A stretch of 64,000 nucleotides of DNA, from contig NC_059538.1 of the NCBI RefSeq assembly GCF_905220415.1, forward strand, positions 10,168,001-10,232,000, in the 5' to 3' direction. Of this stretch, positions 60,201 through 64,000 are shown one piece after another. Within the stretch, counting starts at the first letter, position 1. Each line of letters begins with the position of its first letter. Source of the DNA: Colias croceus (lineage: Eukaryota > Arthropoda > Insecta > Lepidoptera > Pieridae). The notes under the pieces were generated by a model. It was given only the letters and a program-made list of their open reading frames with translations. It was not told the DNA's origin and did not search any database. Made by a program: the position numbers and the translations under genes.

Positions 60201-61843
60201 TTCAACAGACTTATTCGATAGTTCAGTTTTGTGTTAAGACCCCTGTGACAACCAACCCGTGAGACAACCAAACCCGGTCTCCCCTAACTAAATCTTATTT
60301 CAATGAATTATATATGTTAAGGATGTAGATATTAATATTATCCATGAGAGCGGCTTAAAAACACTAGATACAAAAGAGCCTAAAATAACTGGTTAATGTT
60401 TACAAAAACCTTGCATATGTAATTAATTGTTTATTGCCATCAAACCTCCGACTCTTGAACGATCTTAATATCATTAAGTGTATTTTATTTGACTTATAAT
60501 AATCAACCTTTTTATTTCAAAAAATGCAATTAATTAATAACCGATTGAATTAGAGAAATCTACGTAAGATTACTTTAATTTTTCAATATTACATATATTA
60601 ACATCATAAATTAAAGATTTTACCGGAATTTGAACGCGATTTTTTCATTATATTATTTTCTCGACGTTTCGCACATATTAATAATATAAGTAATGAATAA
60701 GTAATAAATCGTGTTTAAAATCCGTTAAAATCTTTAATTACTACTCGAGTAAAATCAAACACCAGAAAATACTATATTCACACTGATGTGAACAGTTAAC
60801 AACAACTGTTCAGTAATTACATCAGTATTTTAATTTTCTTCATAATATTATGATTTCCAAATTGTCAGAACTAGACAAAATTTAAAATATATAGGTAGTA
60901 TATTACTATATATAAATATGATTATATATTTACCATGTATATGTCCTGCCCCCACATATAACTGTGCAAGCCGGGACCTAAATCTCGGGTCCAATTTTAT
61001 CGCCAAAGCTATGTTTGTCAACGCTCCTATAGCAACTACTGTTAATCTACCTGGAAAATAAATATTGATGTATTATCGTTTTAGAAATCAAGGTATTAAT
61101 GTTTTATAGCAGGAATATTATCTAGAATGTATAAGGATTCCCAAGCAAACATAAAAAAAATATGTAAGTGTGCAATAATAAACAGTCTCTACATTTTCAA
61201 AACTGACTTCAGTTTAAACGATGCAAGTTTCACCAAACTCGATAGAATAGTTTTATACTTGAAGTTCTTTCAATTTTAATTCTGCAGTTTTTTGAGTGAC
61301 AGGACATTATTTTTTACCATCTATCGTTTGTTGTCTTCAGATTTCACGGTTAGTAGGTAAATTGCTTTTTCCTTGTGATCGTGATAGTTCAGTAACCTAA
61401 CGTAAAGGGATTCGAATGCGTTTCGAGATTTGTGTCCATAATAACTTTGGCTTACAATATATTGCTCTTTTAAAATATCCAAGTTTCATCACTGGCAGCT
61501 AAAGTTCATCACGACGTCAACTTAACCCAAACTCCTTTAGTGTTTTTCTTTTAGAACTTGATAGTTCAGTAATTAGACGTAATATGTCCTCATTATACGG
61601 ACTACCAAGTACAAGTAAAACTATCAGTTTAGTTACATAAAATATATCAAAGTAAAATGTATCAAATTATTTACCCTCATACTTCCTAGCCAGTCTTACA
61701 AGAGCCATTGCAGCATGTTCATCCTGTGCCTCTATAGGCTCATATTCTTCTACCTCATTGTCTCCAAGACCATCGTATCCGAAGAAGTAATCTGATTCTA
61801 TATTACTTATGAACGAAGTTTTACTACCCCGATATATGGGTAC
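57242..61843 (-). CDS. Nucleoside hydrolase C, C-terminal five exons (5' part outside or beyond LTR element)
   Basis: Third tandem nucleoside hydrolase. Exons in order: 61843-61675, 61050-60934, 59065-58929, 58382-58196 and 57360-57242, with lengths 169, 117, 137, 187 and 119 nt. The first four match gene A exons 4-7 exactly. The 242 visible residues carry VPIYRG, YFFGYDGLGD, GALTNIALAIKLDP, YVGAGHIH, AEFNAAMDAEAY, LLDPAVM and a C-terminal NRGIATNNF ending NIFSHE. As in A and B, the LDP motif has Leu where classical enzymes have His. Exons for the Asp-cluster N-terminus (expected 100, ~93 and ~68 nt) are not found between 61844 and 64000, where repeats and an LTR element lie. They are probably further right, which would put the LTR element in an intron. 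AATAAA overlaps the stop. Confidence 0.9.
57532..57952. mobile_element. CpG-rich MITE with perfect 23-bp terminal inverted repeats
   Basis: 57532-57554 and 57930-57952 are exact reverse complements (core CAGAGCTTCACCGACCGTC). The interior is rich in CGACCG, TACGC and GCATGCG motifs in mirrored order and is far more GC/CpG-rich than its surroundings. It lies in gene C between its last two exons. Confidence 0.85.
59150..59335 (-). repeat. SINE-like repeat, inverted copy
   Basis: Reverse complement of the 42700-42898 family: TATCGAGGAAAGCTATAGGC, CAATAGGAGTGGAATGGGGC and AAAACCGCAGCTAG. It directly abuts the next element. Confidence 0.78.
59331..60290. mobile_element. Candidate ~960-bp element with short inverted ends and internal GTGACAACC repeats
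   Basis: Begins TAGGGGAGAGCGGGG and ends CCCGGTCTCCCCTAA, imperfect inverted ends of about 15 bp. The motif TTGTGACA/GTGACAACC(A)ACCC occurs repeatedly on both strands near the ends. No transposase frame seen. It lies in a gene C intron (59066-60933). Confidence 0.55.
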
Positions 61844-62729
61844 CTGTAACATTAAGGAAAATTTCATGTGTGTGTGCAATTAACCCATAGAGTTCGAGTT
61901 GACCTGTGATGAAGAGAAAAACGTGTCTTGACCATTCTTTTACCCGATGGGTAGATTATTATGTCTACCAGCAGATCCTCAGATAGTTTATCTTAGTAGA
62001 TACTAGATTATAGACTCGCTTTCCGCTCGGGGCTTCGCTCGAGTAATCAAAGTAAGTTGCCAACACGATGTATCGCTCTAAAAAGTAGCCTATGTTCGCG
62101 GTTAAAAGTGCCTCCAGCCTTCTAACTATCTTGGGTCAAAACATCATATCATGAAATCGATCCGTTCTAACGTTAAAGAAGGACAAACGAAAAAACACAC
62201 TTCCGTAAAATAATATATCTACTAAGTAATTAAAATTGTCGCTAGGTAAATAGTCGTATCAACTCGTGTAAGTCCGTGTAACGACCGTAATTTTTGTCAT
62301 ATAAGTAGGTATTCAAGAACTAATTATTTACTACAAAGAACATAGGTAGCGCGTCAAGTAAGATATTTTAAGGTGTAAACAAGTTATAATTATGGCAAAA
62401 TTAAATTATTTTTGGAAATGCTCAATAAATGTCTGTTATCTTCAGAAACACGAGAGAAACTATATCTCTACAAATATTATAAAGAGGAAAGGTTTGATTT
62501 TTTGTTTGTTTGTTTGTTTGTATGAATTGAATAGGCTCCGAAACTACTTGGCAGATTTGAAAAATTCTTTCACCATTCGAAAGCTACATTATCCACGAGT
62601 GACATAGGCTAGGTTTTATCCCTGAAATCCCACGGGAACGGGAACTATGCGGGTTTTTCTTTGAAAACGCGGGCGAAGCCGCGGGCGGAAAGCTAGTCTA
62701 TCTATAATCTATACTAATATTATAAAGCT
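61844..62729. other. Gene C intron sequence left of the LTR element
   Basis: Contains a diverged SINE-like patch (about 62014-62200, CTTTCCGCTCGGGGCTTCGC) and the inverted SINE at 62467-62697. No further exon of gene C was found. Confidence 0.55.
62467..62697 (-). repeat. SINE/RTE-tail repeat, inverted copy
   Basis: Reverse complement of the 42004 family: AATCCCACGGGAACGGGAAC, GAAAACGCGGGCGAAGCCGC and GGCGGAAAGCTAG, with a (GTTT)n run at the other end. Confidence 0.82.
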
Positions 62730-62947
62730 AGTTATGTGACAACCCTACGCTATATGTAATGTGAAGCGCTGACGGTGTGCTTTCGTTCGTGAGAACGTTT
62801 TATTCCTTTAAATTATAATATTAGAATAAAGATATATTGTGAAGCATCGTGCTCATAATAACACGTATATTGTAATTTTACTTTTTAATTAAAATAATTT
62901 AAGATATATAATTCTTTTTATTAATTCACTGGAAAGTGAATTTAACT
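62730..62947 (+). repeat. 5' LTR
   Basis: Starts AGTTA and ends TAACT, the short inverted ends typical of errantivirus-type LTRs (AGT...ACT), and is immediately followed by the primer-binding site. AATAAAG at about 62825 may be its poly(A) signal. The matching 3' LTR would be right of the window. Confidence 0.75.
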
Positions 62948-62965
62948 GGCGCAGTCGGTAGGATA
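62947..62965 (+). other. Primer-binding site
   Basis: TGGCGCAGTCGGTAGGAT, the wording found after LTRs of Drosophila 297/17.6-type elements, which I recall as complementary to a tRNA-Ser 3' end. The first T overlaps the LTR end. Confidence 0.75.
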
Positions 62966-63284
62966 CTCGGGTCGCCCGGCGGGAAGATATCCGAAATAAA
63001 TATCGGTTCCGAGGCCCCGCGCGGCCGACCGGTTTTTTTAAAAACCCAAGCGAGTATCCAGAACATCAGCAGTATCCAGCCATCGATACAGAAACCATGT
63101 TAATGTGAGTTGCACAGAATTATTTTATTGTGTTGCTTTCCTATATTATATTCCTATATTAATTTTAGAATAAACCTTCACGATTTTCCATCCTAGGAAA
63201 TCCCGGGGTACCGAGGCTGTTAATACCCAACAGTCCTCGAGAAATAGTTTAGTTGATAGTATTAGAAGTATTGATAGTTTTAAT

Positions 63285-64000
63285 ATGTCGTTTGACACGG
63301 AAGAAATTTTTAAATGCTTAAGGGTGGTCCCAGATTTCGATGGTAACCCCCATGTATTAACAAGATTCATTAAAATATGCGACCAATTAGTTATTAAATA
63401 TATAAGAGATGACCCCGAGGCCACTCTTTCTAATTTATCGTTGATAAACGGCATTTTAAATAAAATCACGGGACCGGCGGCACGCCTCATTAATACTAAC
63501 GGTATTCCTGATAGTTGGGGTGGAATCCGTGAGGCCCTAGTTAACAATTTTTCTGACCAGAGGGACGAGACGGCTCTGTATAATGATATAGCGTCACAAA
63601 CCCAGGGCGGCAGCTCGCCCCAAGAGTTTTATGATAGATTACAGTCTTTATTCAGTACCATGATGACTTACGTAACTTTACATGAATCTCTTAAAAGTAC
63701 TATAGACGCAAAACGGGACCTATATAAGAAATTGACAAAACAAGCTTTTGTTCGGGGTCTTAAAGAACCCCTCGGGTCGCGTATACGCTGTATGAGGCCC
63801 GAAACAATAGAGAAAGCATTAGAGTATGTTCAGGAGGAATTAAATACAATGTACTTACAACAAAGAAACGATGCTTCATCCAAATTTAATTATTCGAATT
63901 ATAATAATGTACCTAAGTCTATATATAATAATTCTTTAATGGCGTCACCCAATTTTCATGTACCCAAGCCCCTCTATGTACCTCAACCGTATATGTTTCC
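63285..64000 (+). CDS. Retrotransposon gag, N-terminal part (runs off the window)
   Basis: Open from the ATG at 63285 to the window end (238 codons), and open upstream to a TAA near 63166, so the start could be earlier. It shows features of errantivirus/gypsy Gag: MSFDTEEIFKCLRVVPDFDG, then TRFIKICDQL, NNFSDQRDE, TPQEFYDRLQSL-like SSPQEFYDRLQSL, and KQAFVRGLKEPLGSRI, the usual capsid-domain layout. A Gln/Asn-rich linker follows. It would form the particle that packages the element's RNA. A 133-residue frame on the opposite strand (63146-63547) is its shadow. No frameshift is seen, so this copy may be recent. Confidence 0.85.
   Translation, partial: MSFDTEEIFKCLRVVPDFDGNPHVLTRFIKICDQLVIKYIRDDPEATLSNLSLINGILNKITGPAARLINTNGIPDSWGGIREALVNNFSDQRDETALYNDIASQTQGGSSPQEFYDRLQSLFSTMMTYVTLHESLKSTIDAKRDLYKKLTKQAFVRGLKEPLGSRIRCMRPETIEKALEYVQEELNTMYLQQRNDASSKFNYSNYNNVPKSIYNNSLMASPNFHVPKPLYVPQPYMF

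Larger units (their letters stand above)
62730..64000 (+). mobile_element. Ty3/gypsy (errantivirus-like) LTR retrotransposon, 5' part
   Basis: A 218-bp 5' LTR (62730-62947), a primer-binding site and the start of gag; the rest lies right of the window. It is oriented opposite to nucleoside hydrolase gene C. Confidence 0.85.

Noticed and set aside
63146..63547. 133-residue minus-strand open frame
   Set aside because: Exact shadow of the gag coding region on the plus strand, which has clear Gag features.

Overview
The window looks like AT-rich insect nuclear DNA, almost certainly from a butterfly or moth (Lepidoptera). Its genes are split into short exons by GT-AG introns. It carries two tandem sugar-receptor-type gustatory receptor genes, and its repeats are of lepidopteran character: tRNA-derived SINEs, RTE-like 3' tails, many small inverted-repeat elements, a piggyBac derivative, a non-LTR element and an errantivirus-like LTR element. 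I cannot name the species. There are no bacterial operons, CRISPR arrays or rRNA genes.

Layout. Positions 15-6767 (+) hold the last nine exons of a sugar-type gustatory receptor whose 5' end lies left of the window. Its intron at 3002-6160 contains a perfect 296-bp inverted repeat, part of a ~1.8-kb insertion that splits a SINE-like repeat. Positions 6768-18320 are gene-poor and repeat-rich. Positions 18321-19631 (-) are a two-exon gene for a small secreted protein I do not recognise. Positions 19632-25141 are repeats, with nested inverted-repeat elements at 21.1-24.2 kb. Positions 25142-36487 (+) hold a complete 11-exon second receptor. Each internal exon from the fourth onward matches the first receptor in phase, and most match in length. 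Its ninth intron carries a 13-codon relic of exon 9 and an apparently full-length non-LTR retrotransposon (32359-35734) with one intact 1019-residue ORF.

Positions 36488-40214 hold two inverted-repeat elements and a SINE. Positions 40215-40415 (-) encode a small cysteine-rich secreted peptide with a TATA box. From 41674 to the right edge there are three tandem minus-strand genes of the inosine-uridine nucleoside hydrolase family: gene A (41674-48193) and gene B (51680-55858) are complete, and gene C (57242 to beyond 61843) is cut by the window edge. A and B have signal peptides, and B ends in a His/Asp-rich tail. Between A and B lies a 1.3-kb piggyBac deletion derivative with intact TTAA-CCCTAGA ends. 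The right end (62730-64000) is the 5' LTR, primer-binding site and gag start of a Ty3/gypsy (errantivirus-like) element, probably inside an intron of gene C.

The two gene families have related themes, taste detection of sugars and secreted nucleoside hydrolysis that frees ribose, but any functional link is inference. Splice sites were read by eye and checked by reading frame, by conserved exon length between paralogs and by motifs. Exact starts, especially the first exon of the second receptor, are less certain than the internal exons.
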